A stretch of 64,000 bases of DNA from Burkholderiales bacterium (lineage in GTDB: Bacteria > Pseudomonadota > Gammaproteobacteria > Burkholderiales > Burkholderiaceae_C), in assembly GCA_947464185.1 (NCBI GenBank), contig CANHVY010000012.1, forward strand, positions 1 to 64,000, in the 5' to 3' direction. Within the stretch, counting starts at the first letter, position 1. Each line of letters opens with the position of its first letter. A program made the position numbers and the translations under genes. Shown here piece by piece: positions 51,974-59,628 of this stretch. The notes beneath the pieces are model-generated. The model searched no databases. It saw only the letters and a list, made by a program, of their open reading frames with translations, and had not been told where the DNA came from.

Positions 51974-52048
51974 TGGTCCCCCCGACAGGAATCGAACCTG
52001 TATCTAGCGCTTAGGAGGCGCTCGTTCTATCCATTGAACTACGGCGGG
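51974..52048 (-). tRNA. tRNA-Arg(CCT)
   Basis: On the minus strand: acceptor CCCGCCG, D-arm TAGTTCAATGGATAGAAC, anticodon stem-loop AGCGC-CTCCTAA-GCGCT with anticodon CCT, T-arm ACAGGTTCGATTCCTGT, then CGGGGGG and ACCA with CCA encoded. Position 4 (G) faces position 69 (G), an unpaired step in the acceptor stem; all other stems pair. It reads AGG arginine codons. Confidence 0.92.
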
Positions 52049-52086
52049 ACGGGGCATTCTAGGCACCCTGCAAAGCACCGGGGACG

Positions 52087-52590
52087 CTACTTGACCAGAC
52101 CCTTGACCGTGCCGAGCGGCAGATACTGGAGAAGCGGGTTTCCCGAGGTGGCGATGAACCTGTGGTGTGCATAGAACCCCGCGGCCGCCAGGTCCTTTGC
52201 GTCGACCACCAGGGCATAGGCGGCGATCTCTGCGGTGGTGGCTCGACGCAATGCGTCAGCGAGCAAGGCTGCCCCCAGTCCCTGCCCCTTGAAGTTCTGA
52301 TCCACGGCCAAGCGACCCATGCGTACGGCGGGCACGTTGGGGTAGCGCGGCATCTTCCTGGCCAGAGGTTCCGCCAGGTCTGTCAACAAGATGCTGGCTG
52401 AAGCCAGGGTGTAGTAGCCGGCGATATGCCCCTGTGCATCCAGTGCCGTGAAGCAGGCGGTCACGCGCCGTTTGATGTCCTGGCTGACCTGTGTCTTGAA
52501 GTAGCGGTCCAGCGGTTCAACCCCGCACTCGAAGTCGGACCGGTCGGCATCGAGATCGAGCAGAGCGACCGAAAAGCGTGGGCCGCGCAT
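52087..52590 (-). CDS. GNAT toxin, TacT-like
   Basis: A 167-residue GNAT acetyltransferase. The N-terminus has FECGVEPLDRYFKTQVSQDIK, the CGxxxLDxYLxxQA-type signature of toxins such as TacT; the acetyl-CoA loop is QNFKGQGLGAALL; the catalytic Tyr is probably in AGFYAHHRFI. These enzymes acetylate aminoacyl-tRNA and arrest translation. Its ATG overlaps the antitoxin stop as TGATG. It appears complete. Confidence 0.87.
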   Translation of the reverse strand: MRGPRFSVALLDLDADRSDFECGVEPLDRYFKTQVSQDIKRRVTACFTALDAQGHIAGYYTLASASILLTDLAEPLARKMPRYPNVPAVRMGRLAVDQNFKGQGLGAALLADALRRATTAEIAAYALVVDAKDLAAAGFYAHHRFIATSGNPLLQYLPLGTVKGLVK

Positions 52591-52898
52591 CAGGAGGCCA
52601 GAAGCCGGTCTGCCTTGGCAAAAGCACGCTTCAACGCCGCATTGGGCTTGGCAGGTGAGATCAGGGCATTGGCAAAGGCTTCCTGATCAGCCACAGCAAG
52701 CCGCACCTGATCCGCTTGCTCAATGGCTTGAGACGCAGCCGACTGCAGGGCGTGGATCACAAAATCAGTCATGGTCCTGCCTTGAATTTCTGCGGCGCGC
52801 TTTACGACAGCGTGCAGGTCAGGGCTGATCCGAGCCTCCAGCCGCGCCGACTGAGGTCGGTTGGAAGTGGGGATGGCGGCAGCGGTCCTTGCAGTCAT
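52590..52898 (-). CDS. DUF1778 (TacA-like) antitoxin
   Basis: A 102-residue DUF1778 protein. SARLEARISPDLHAVVKRAA and EIQGRTMTDFVIHALQSAAS form the ribbon-helix-helix DNA-binding part; the C-terminal KPNAALKRAFAKADRLLAS is the segment that neutralises the toxin. It is encoded directly upstream of the GNAT toxin with one-base coupling. It should repress the operon together with the toxin. Confidence 0.87.
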   Translation of the reverse strand: MTARTAAAIPTSNRPQSARLEARISPDLHAVVKRAAEIQGRTMTDFVIHALQSAASQAIEQADQVRLAVADQEAFANALISPAKPNAALKRAFAKADRLLAS

Positions 52899-53060
52899 TG
52901 AGCTTCTCCAGCGCTAAGGTGCAAATTGTGCGGCAATATGCCGTACAGGGTCATTGCGTTGCTCATGCGGCGTGCTGACGGAGCCCGGTTGCTTCCTGGG
53001 GGGCGTCCCCTTGAGTTCGGTGTCAGCTTCGGCCCATACCTTCCGCGCAAGAATGGGTTG

Positions 53061-53681
53061 ATGAACCCTGGCCCCCGCCGCCTGGCCTGCGAGCGTTGCC
53101 TGCGACCGCAGGTCACCTGCCTGTGCGCCCTGGTGTGCCCCACGTCTCACCGCACCGAGGTGCTGGTGCTGCAGCATCCGCAGGAGCAACGCCAGGCGAA
53201 GAACAGTGTGGCGCTGTTGCGGCTGTCCCTGGCGCAGTGCGAGGTGGTGGTGGGCGAGCGCTTTGCGCCCGGGGAACTGGCGGCCTTGCTGCATCGCCCT
53301 GGTCGGGACACATGGCTGCTGTACCCGGACGTGCCGGCAGCGCCTGCACCGGTGCAGGCCGAGGCTGGCGGCGCGGGCGGTGAGGGGCCGATGCGCCTGG
53401 TGGTCATCGACGCGACTTGGCGCAAGAGCCTGCGCATGTTGCTGGAGCACCCGGCGCTGCTCGCGTTGCCCAGGTTGGCTCTGGCTGCGCCGGCCCCCAC
53501 CTGCTACCGCGCCATCCGGGCGGCGCGCCGGGCCGACCAAGTCTCCACCCTGGAAGCCACCGTCCAAGCCCTGTCGATGCTGGAAGGGCCGTCTTTCGAC
53601 GCCTTGCCTTTGCTCAATGCTTTCGCTCGTTTTGTGGCGGGCCTGGCTTCGAGGTCGGCCGGGTCTTCGCCGCTTCGCTAA
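53061..53681 (+). CDS. DTW-domain tRNA-uridine aminocarboxypropyltransferase
   Basis: A 206-residue DTW enzyme that makes acp3U in tRNA from SAM. The N-terminal zinc-type cysteines are CERCLRPQVTCLCALVCP; the DTW motif reads VIDATWRKSLRM, i.e. D-A-T-W; then PALLALPRLALAAP and RAARRADQVSTLEATVQAL follow. ATG 53061 gives a start at MNPGPRRLACERC, as in homologues; the frame is open further up without a good site. The gene is 9 bases before the copper-type locus but functionally separate. Confidence 0.83.
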   Translation: MNPGPRRLACERCLRPQVTCLCALVCPTSHRTEVLVLQHPQEQRQAKNSVALLRLSLAQCEVVVGERFAPGELAALLHRPGRDTWLLYPDVPAAPAPVQAEAGGAGGEGPMRLVVIDATWRKSLRMLLEHPALLALPRLALAAPAPTCYRAIRAARRADQVSTLEATVQALSMLEGPSFDALPLLNAFARFVAGLASRSAGSSPLR

Positions 53682-53690
53682 ACTCGATTC

Positions 53691-54182
53691 ATGCGTGGAC
53701 TGACCCGTACGCTGTGCATCTGGTGGGTGGCCATCGCCTTGCCCGTGCACGGGTGGGCGGCAGCGGCCATGCTGTTCTGCGGAACAGGTTCAGCGCATCA
53801 CGCGCACATGCAGGCAAGCGCACCTGGGCCTGCTCCTGCACCTGCACCTGCGCAGGCGCAGGCGCAGGCGCAGGCGCAGGCGCACCATCCAGCGACGGCG
53901 GATGACGCGGCTCCCCACTGCCATGGGCACGCGGCCAGCACTGCCGGCCCTTCCGATGAGCGCTCGCCGCACATGGACAGCCCCGACGGCCCAGGGCTGA
54001 TGAGCCCTCACGGCCCGTGCAGCGTGTGCATCGACTGCTGCGCCATGTTCGCGCTGCCTGCGGCGCGAGCGCTGGCGGAGCCCGCGCCAACGGCCGAAGA
54101 GCTGCACTCGCCTCGTGTGCAGCCGGTGGCGTCACGCGCCACCGATACCCCCGAGCGACCGCCTCGACCGGACCTCGCCTGA
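53691..54182 (+). CDS. His/Cys-rich periplasmic protein at head of copper locus
   Basis: A 163-residue protein with a signal-like N-terminus (TRTLCIWWVAIALPVHGWA). Ligand-rich parts are SAHHAHMQ, APHCHGHA, DERSPHMDS and GPCSVCIDCCAMFAL. A (Pro/Gln-Ala) stretch is encoded by GCGCAG hexamers at 53850-53885. It resembles short DUF2946-type proteins that precede copper-resistance genes, and the downstream TolC-like, multicopper oxidase and CusF-like genes support metal binding. No enzyme activity is predicted. Confidence 0.6.
   Translation: MRGLTRTLCIWWVAIALPVHGWAAAAMLFCGTGSAHHAHMQASAPGPAPAPAPAQAQAQAQAQAHHPATADDAAPHCHGHAASTAGPSDERSPHMDSPDGPGLMSPHGPCSVCIDCCAMFALPAARALAEPAPTAEELHSPRVQPVASRATDTPERPPRPDLA
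53850..53885 (+). repeat. GCGCAG hexamer repeat in coding sequence
   Basis: Five perfect GCGCAG units plus one GCGCAC encode alternating Ala-Gln and end at His. Length change by six bases would add or remove Ala-Gln pairs without a frameshift. It sits in the linker of the metal-binding protein. Confidence 0.8.
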
Positions 54183-54349
54183 CCGGGCGTGGCTCTGTCG
54201 GGGCACGGCTGCTGGCTCGCGCCAGCCGGTCGGTGCCGATGACAGGTCATCCGGGAGGACGACGGTCCCTTCCCAGTCCATCGCGGCGAAGCGCCTGTGG
54301 TCGCTGACCGCAGGCTTGTCGCTGACGCACCCACGAGGTCGAGGTTGCC

Positions 54350-54718
54350 ATGTTCAAGATTTCTCTGCGCCACGCAAGGCTTCGCGGCCTGGCCCTGGCC
54401 GTCGCAGGTTCGGCCGCTGGCCTGGTCCACGCTCAGAACGCTCCAGGCCGGGCTGAGCGTGCCGATCCGCTCGACGCCAAGGCGCCGGTGCCGGCCGCTA
54501 CCTACGCATCGCCGCTGGCGGGCTATCGCCGCCTGGGCGACGACAAGCGCGTCTCCTGGAAAGACGCCAACGAGACCGTGAACCGCATCGGCGGCTGGCG
54601 CGTCTATACCCGCGAGGCGCAGCAGCCGGACGCTGCGGGTTCGGCGCCTGCTGCGGGCGCCGTGCCAGCGCCTGCTGCAGACGCTGCGCCTGCACACGGT
54701 GGCCACAAGAAGCACTGA
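54350..54718 (+). CDS. Small exported protein of copper locus
   Basis: A 122-residue protein with a basic N-terminus and signal (LRGLALAVAGSAAGLVHAQ). The middle is SPLAGYRRLGDDKRVSWKDA NETVNRIGGWRVYTREAQQ in one block, then an Ala/Pro tail ending HGGHKKH, a possible metal site. The LAGY/W-K-x-A-N-x-x-V-x-x-I-G-G-W-x-x-Y pattern is that of small uncharacterised proteins encoded before CusC-like genes. It stands ten bases before the TolC-like gene. Confidence 0.68.
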   Translation: MFKISLRHARLRGLALAVAGSAAGLVHAQNAPGRAERADPLDAKAPVPAATYASPLAGYRRLGDDKRVSWKDANETVNRIGGWRVYTREAQQPDAAGSAPAAGAVPAPAADAAPAHGGHKKH

Positions 54719-54728
54719 GGGGTCCGAG

Positions 54729-56183
54729 ATGAATCCACAACCGCAAGCGGTGGGTGCCCAGGCACGGTCATCGCCGGTGGGCCTGCCCGCGCTGGTGGCC
54801 GGGGTGCTGGTACTGGCCCTCACGGGGTGCGCCTCGCTCAGCCCTGATGGCAGCTTCGGCGCCGTCGAAAGCGCCACGGCCGAACGCCTGGGAACCTCAG
54901 CGCAACTGGTCTGGGCCCGTCAGCCCGAGGACCTGGACCGTATCGACAAGCGCGTGGGCGAACTGCTGGACAAGCCCCTGACGATGGACGCGGCGGTGCA
55001 GCTTGCGCTGCTGAGCAACCGCGGCCTGCAAGCCGCCTACGCCGATCTGGGCATCACCGAGGCGGAGGTGGTGCAGGCGGGGCGGCTGCCCAACCCCGGC
55101 TTCAGCTTCGGCCGCGTGACCCAGGGCGACGAGATCGAATGGGAGCGGGGCCTGCACTTCAACCTCGCGCGCCTGCTGGCGCTGCCGCTGGTGCAGCGGG
55201 TTGAGGCGCGCCGGCTGGAGCAGGTACGCACCGCCGTGGCGCAGCAGGTGCTGGCGCTGGCGGCGGACACGCGTAAGGCCTGGGTGCAGGCCGTGGCCGC
55301 CGAGGAATCGGTGCGTTACAGCCGCCAGGTCATGCAGGCAGCCGAAGCCAGTGCCGAGCTGGCGCGGCGCATGGCGCAGGTGGGCAACTTCAACAAGCTG
55401 CAGCAGGCGCGCGAACAGGGCTTCTACGCAGACGCCGCCTTGAATCTGGTGCGGGCCGAACAGCAAAGGAGCGCCACCCGGGAACGCCTGACACGCCTTC
55501 TGGGGTTGTGGGGCGAGCAGACCGGCTTCAGGCTGCCCGAGCGCCTGCCCGACCTGCCGGCCCAGGCCCGCGAGTTGCCGGATATCGAGCGGCAGGCGCT
55601 GACCCAACGGCTGGATGTGGCTGCGGCCCGTGTCGCTGCCGAGGCCACCGCACGCAACCTGGGCCTGACCCGCACGACGCGCTTCATCAACGTGCTGGAG
55701 TTGGGCCTGGTGCGTAACAGCAGCAACGAAGCCCCCACGCAGAAGGGCTGGGAGATCGGCCTGGAACTCCCGCTGTTCGACTGGGGCGGGGCCCGCGTCG
55801 CCCGCGCCGAAGGCGTCTACATGCAGGCGCTGCACCGCGCGGCAGAGACCGCGATCAACGCCCGCTCGGAGGTGCGCGAGGCCTATGGCGCCTACCGTGC
55901 CGCCTGGGACATGGCGCGCCACCACCGCGAGGAGATCGTCCCCTTGAAGGCGCGCATCTCGGAGGAGAACCTGCTGCGCTACAACGGCATGCTGATCGGC
56001 GTGTTCGAACTGCTGGCCGATGCGCGTTCGCAGATTGCCAGCGTCAACGCCGCCATCGACGCCCTGCGCGACTTCTGGATCGCCCAGGCCGACCTCGACA
56101 TGGCGCTGGTGGGCAAGCCCAGCCTGAGCGCAGTCGCCGGGCCGGCGACGGTCGCCGGCCCGGCGGGCGGCCCCGGCCACTGA
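54729..56183 (+). CDS. TolC/CusC-family outer-membrane lipoprotein
   Basis: A 484-residue outer-membrane efflux protein. The lipobox is LVLALTGCAS; residues 70-270 and 280-470 form the two OEP repeats (VQLALLSNRGLQAAYADLGI and EAYGAYRAAWDMARHHREEI are helix regions). The RRLEQVRTAVAQQVLALAADTRKAW coiled coil is typical. It would form the outer channel of a copper efflux system. No RND pump or adaptor follows; the next gene is a multicopper oxidase, so the operon is a CopB-free or incomplete version. GAGG stands eight bases before ATG 54729. Confidence 0.85.
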   Translation: MNPQPQAVGAQARSSPVGLPALVAGVLVLALTGCASLSPDGSFGAVESATAERLGTSAQLVWARQPEDLDRIDKRVGELLDKPLTMDAAVQLALLSNRGLQAAYADLGITEAEVVQAGRLPNPGFSFGRVTQGDEIEWERGLHFNLARLLALPLVQRVEARRLEQVRTAVAQQVLALAADTRKAWVQAVAAEESVRYSRQVMQAAEASAELARRMAQVGNFNKLQQAREQGFYADAALNLVRAEQQRSATRERLTRLLGLWGEQTGFRLPERLPDLPAQARELPDIERQALTQRLDVAAARVAAEATARNLGLTRTTRFINVLELGLVRNSSNEAPTQKGWEIGLELPLFDWGGARVARAEGVYMQALHRAAETAINARSEVREAYGAYRAAWDMARHHREEIVPLKARISEENLLRYNGMLIGVFELLADARSQIASVNAAIDALRDFWIAQADLDMALVGKPSLSAVAGPATVAGPAGGPGH

Positions 56184-56224
56184 CGCAAGCGCCTCGACCC
56201 GAACCGGACAAAAGGATTCCATCC

Positions 56225-57640
56225 ATGTTCTCAAGAAGAGACTTCGTTGGTGGTGCCGGCATTGTGGCCGCAGCCGCCACGGCCAGCGCCATCAGCAAGG
56301 TGGCCATGGCGGCCCTGCCCGAACCCGTCATCCAGACCAAGCCCGACACCATGCCGCCGCTGGTGCCCAGCACCGGGCGGTCCTACAACCCGGTGGTCAC
56401 GCTCAACGGCTGGACGCTGCCCTGGCGCATGAACAACGGCGTCAAGGAGTTCCACCTGGTGGCTGAGCCGGTGGTGCGCGAAATGGCGCCGGGCTTCAAG
56501 GCCCACCTCTGGGGCTACAACGGCCAGAGCCCCGGCCCCACCATCGAAGTGGTGGAGGGCGACCGCGTGCGCCTGTTCGTCACCAACAAGCTGGGTGAGT
56601 TCACCAGCATCCACTGGCATGGCCAGCGCCTGCCCAACGGCATGGACGGTGTGACGGGCCTGAACCAGCCCGGCATTCCGCCAGGCAAGACCTTCGTCTA
56701 CGAGTTCGTCGCGCGCCGGCCCGGCACCTTCATGTACCACCCGCATGCCGACGAGATGGTGCAGATGGCCATGGGCATGATGGGCTTCTGGGTGACGCAC
56801 CCCAAGGCCGGGCACCCGCTGATCGAGGAGGTGGACCGCGACTTCTGCTTCCTGCTGGCCAGCTACGACATCGACCCCGGCAGCGCCACGCCGAAGATCA
56901 TGACCATGCTGGACTTCAACCTGTGGAGCTGGAACAGCCGCATCTTCCCGGGCATCGACCCGCTGGTGGTGCGGCACATGGACAAGGTGCGCATCCGGGT
57001 GGGCAATCTCACGATGACCAACCACCCCATCCACCTGCACGGCCATGAGTTCCTGATCACCGGCACCGACGGCGGGCCGACACCGAAGAGCACGCGCCAG
57101 TACGAAGTGACGGCGGACATCGCGGTGGGCCAGATGCGGCAACTGGACTTCCTGGCCGACGAGGAGGGCGACTGGGCCTTCCACTGCCACAAGAGCCACC
57201 ACACCATGAACGCGATGGGCCACAACGTGCCCACGATGATCGGCGTGGACCACCGTGGCGTGGCGCGCCAGATCACCCGGCTCATTCCCGACTACATGGT
57301 GATGGGCGAACGCGGCATGAAGGACATGACCGAGATGGAGATGCCGCTGCCCGACAACACCGCGCCCATGATGGCCGGCCAGGGGCCCTTTGGCGCCGTG
57401 GGCATGGGCGGCATGTTCAGCATCCTGAAGGTGCGCAAGGACCAGAAGCCGGGCGACTATCGCGACCCGGGCTGGTACACGCATCCGCCCGGCACGGTGG
57501 CCTACGAATTCACCGGCAGCCTGCCGGACCCGGCCCGCTTCAAGGCGGAGAGCGCGGGCGCAATGCCTTTGGCTGCCCGCCCGGCGCAGGACATCGAGGT
57601 CAAGGTGCGCAAGCCATCGGCCGGGCACGGCGGACATTGA
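56225..57640 (+). CDS. Multicopper oxidase (copper-resistance type)
   Basis: A 471-residue multicopper oxidase with a twin-arginine N-terminus (SRRDFVGG). All copper motifs are present: HWHG (130-133), HPH (172-174), NHPIHLHGHEF (266-276) and HCHKSHH (320-326) with the type 1 Met in MNAM. Residues after 370 are Met-rich (MKDMTEMEMPLPDN), a cuprous-ion loop, ending HGGH. It oxidises Cu(I) in the periplasm. It follows the TolC-like gene by 41 bases and precedes a CusF-like protein, forming a copper-detoxifying operon. Confidence 0.93.
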   Translation: MFSRRDFVGGAGIVAAAATASAISKVAMAALPEPVIQTKPDTMPPLVPSTGRSYNPVVTLNGWTLPWRMNNGVKEFHLVAEPVVREMAPGFKAHLWGYNGQSPGPTIEVVEGDRVRLFVTNKLGEFTSIHWHGQRLPNGMDGVTGLNQPGIPPGKTFVYEFVARRPGTFMYHPHADEMVQMAMGMMGFWVTHPKAGHPLIEEVDRDFCFLLASYDIDPGSATPKIMTMLDFNLWSWNSRIFPGIDPLVVRHMDKVRIRVGNLTMTNHPIHLHGHEFLITGTDGGPTPKSTRQYEVTADIAVGQMRQLDFLADEEGDWAFHCHKSHHTMNAMGHNVPTMIGVDHRGVARQITRLIPDYMVMGERGMKDMTEMEMPLPDNTAPMMAGQGPFGAVGMGGMFSILKVRKDQKPGDYRDPGWYTHPPGTVAYEFTGSLPDPARFKAESAGAMPLAARPAQDIEVKVRKPSAGHGGH

Positions 57641-57703
57641 GGCCTCACCCTCAAGTCACTGCAGGTTCCCTCTTTCAACCCCCTCAACGATCCAGGAGTC
57701 CGT

Positions 57704-58072
57704 ATGAATCGACAGCACCCCGCCGCCATCGCCTGTGCACTGCTTTGGGCTGCTGCGCTGCTGGCCAGCCCGGCCTCGGCGCAGCCCAAGGCCCCTGATC
57801 ACGCCGCGCACCACGCGGCCAGCCCTGCGGCGGCTGACGTGAACAAGGCCGACATGGCCGAGGGTGAAGTCCGGCGCATTGACAAGGAGGGCGGCAAGGT
57901 CACGCTCCGGCATGGGGAGATCAAGAGCCTGGACATGCCGCCCATGACCATGGTGTTCGCCGTGCGCGACAAGACCCTGCTGGACAGTCTCAAGGCCGGT
58001 GACAGGGTCAGGTTCAAGGCGGTCAATGAAGCGGGCAAGTACATCGTCACGGAGATCCAGCCTCAACGCTGA
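57704..58072 (+). CDS. CusF-like copper-binding protein
   Basis: A 122-residue periplasmic OB-fold protein. After the signal (LLWAAALLASPASA) comes a His-rich linker (DHAAHHAA), then GEVRRIDKEGGKVTLRHGEI, LDMPPMTMVFAVRD and GDRVRFKAVN. His in LRHGEI and the two Met in PPMTM match CusF copper ligands; the conserved Trp of CusF before PPMTM is Met here. It carries Cu(I) or Ag(I). Last gene of the copper operon. Confidence 0.88.
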   Translation: MNRQHPAAIACALLWAAALLASPASAQPKAPDHAAHHAASPAAADVNKADMAEGEVRRIDKEGGKVTLRHGEIKSLDMPPMTMVFAVRDKTLLDSLKAGDRVRFKAVNEAGKYIVTEIQPQR

Positions 58073-58429
58073 GGGGCCGGGTGGCAACGGGGGCGGCTCC
58101 AGCGGGATCGTCTCGGGGATACGCTCGTTGAGTACCTGAACGACCTTCAAAGGCTGCCCAGCGCATGGCGCACCAGCGGTGCCGACAGCACGAACATGGT
58201 GACGCCGATCAGCGCGTCCAGCACCTGCCAGGGTCAGAGCCTGGGCCAGACGCGGGCTTTCCCCCTGCGCCTGCGCCCATCCCCCACACGCCGCCCAGGG
58301 CCCGCGACGCCGGCCCGCTGCGCGAGCCCGCTGCGCCGGCACCCAGGCGCCATCGCTCGGCCACTCGCAGGCGGGCCCGAGAGCGTAGGATGGTCCCACC
58401 CCCCGACAACCCTCCAGGAAGGTCCGACC
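58073..58429. other. Gap between copper operon and lrgAB, with a gene remnant
   Basis: No complete gene fits these 357 bases. A LysE-like C-terminal remnant lies on the minus strand at 58147-58230. The rest is GC-rich and unremarkable apart from the ribosome site AGGAAGG before lrgA. Confidence 0.5.
58147..58230 (-). pseudogene. C-terminal remnant of a LysE/RhtB-type transporter
   Basis: On the minus strand about 27 codons between two stops read PWQVLDALIGVTMFVLSAPL then VRHALGSL. The W-x-x-L-D-A-L-I-x-x-x-M hydrophobic end is typical of LysE-family exporters. Upstream an in-frame stop and loss of the rest of the gene show it is not functional. The match is short, so the family call is tentative. 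Confidence 0.4.
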
Positions 58430-58789
58430 TTGATACACGGCCTGCTGCAACTGCTGCTCTTCCAGGCCCTGGGCGAGGTGATCAGCGCGTTCGTCATCCC
58501 CTTCATTCCCGGCCCGGTGGTGGGCTTGGTGCTCTTGCTGGCGTTCCTGGGTTGGCGAGGTCGCGTGCCACCTTCCATGGAACTGGTGGGTGGCGGCATC
58601 CTGCAGCACCTGGGGCTGCTGTTCGTGCCGGCCTCTGTCGGGGTGGTGATGTTCTGGCCCTTGCTGAAAGAGAACGCGCTGGCGGTCTCGGCCGCCCTGC
58701 TGCTGAGCGTGGTGGCCACCATCTTCGTCACGGCCCTGGTGCTCAAGCGGCTGGCCCCGCCAGCGGCGCGGGACGAGCATGCGCCCTGA
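58430..58789 (+). CDS. lrgA: LrgA/CidA-family holin-like protein
   Basis: A 119-residue membrane protein with four helices. AGGAAGG sits seven bases before a TTG start at 58430 (MIHGLLQLLLFQALGEVISA). The family core is FIPGPVVGLVLLLAFLGWRG and LLFVPASVGVVMFWPLLKEN. With LrgB it modulates murein hydrolase export or pyruvate/metabolite transport. Its end overlaps the lrgB start by 11 bases. Confidence 0.87.
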   Translation: MIHGLLQLLLFQALGEVISAFVIPFIPGPVVGLVLLLAFLGWRGRVPPSMELVGGGILQHLGLLFVPASVGVVMFWPLLKENALAVSAALLLSVVATIFVTALVLKRLAPPAARDEHAP

Positions 58790-59507
58790 ACTGCCGCCCA
58801 TCCACGAGATCTGGGTCTACCTGGCGGGCTCTCCGCTGTTCGCGCTCGTCCTGACGCTGGGGGCCTACGCCTTGGGCCTGGCGGTCTACGAGCGCACGCA
58901 GCGCAACCCGCTGGCCAATCCGGTGCTGATCGCCGTGGTGCTGGTGGCGGCCGGTCTGGCGCTGGCCGGCATGCCCTACCAGCGCTACTTCGAAGGCGCG
59001 CAGTTCGTGCATTTCCTGCTGGGCACCGCCACCGTGTCGCTGGCCATCCCCATCTACAAGGGGTGGGCCTCCGTCAAGGGCCGTCTGGGTGCGCTGACGC
59101 TGGCCATGGCCGCCGGAGGTGCCACGTCCATCGCCGTGGCGGTGGCTGTGCTGAAGGCGCTGGGTGCCGACGAGGCGCTGGTGCGGGGAATGTGGGCGAA
59201 GTCGGTCACGGCGCCCATCGCCATGGGTATTGCCGAGCGGGTCCAGGCCTCTCCGACGCTCACGGCCATCTTTGCGGTATCCACCGGCGTGCTCGGCGCG
59301 GTGCTCGGGCGTTTCGTGCTGAACGCCGCCGGCGTCACGGCCTGGTGGCAGCGTGGCTTCGCCCTGGGCGTGGCAGCGCACGGCATCGGCACGTCGCGCG
59401 CCTTCAGCGTGCATCCGGTGGCCGGCGCCTACGCCAGCCTCGGGATGGGCCTGCACGGTATCGTCAGCGCGGTGCTCTTGCCGGTGGTGCTGATGCAACT
59501 GAGCTGA
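58779..59507 (+). CDS. lrgB: LrgB-family membrane protein
   Basis: A 242-residue protein with about seven membrane helices: YAKSVTAPIA-type motif as MWAKSVTAPIAMGIAERVQA and the C-terminal AAHGIGTSRAFSVHPVAGAY, both LrgB hallmarks. It works with LrgA in the same operon. The start lies inside the end of lrgA. Confidence 0.9.
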   Translation: MRPELPPIHEIWVYLAGSPLFALVLTLGAYALGLAVYERTQRNPLANPVLIAVVLVAAGLALAGMPYQRYFEGAQFVHFLLGTATVSLAIPIYKGWASVKGRLGALTLAMAAGGATSIAVAVAVLKALGADEALVRGMWAKSVTAPIAMGIAERVQASPTLTAIFAVSTGVLGAVLGRFVLNAAGVTAWWQRGFALGVAAHGIGTSRAFSVHPVAGAYASLGMGLHGIVSAVLLPVVLMQLS

Positions 59508-59628
59508 GATGCGGGAGATGACGGAACCGTGACGTGCCGTCCGCCCAGCTTTTTCAGGCCGACCTGTGTCCCAGGACCCACCGCACCCCCAGCCCCACCC
59601 AGGCCGACCTTCCAGAACAGTTCCTGCC

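Noticed and set aside
53850-53885. CRISPR-like repeat
   Set aside because: The hexamer repeat has no spacers and lies inside a coding frame as Ala-Gln codons.
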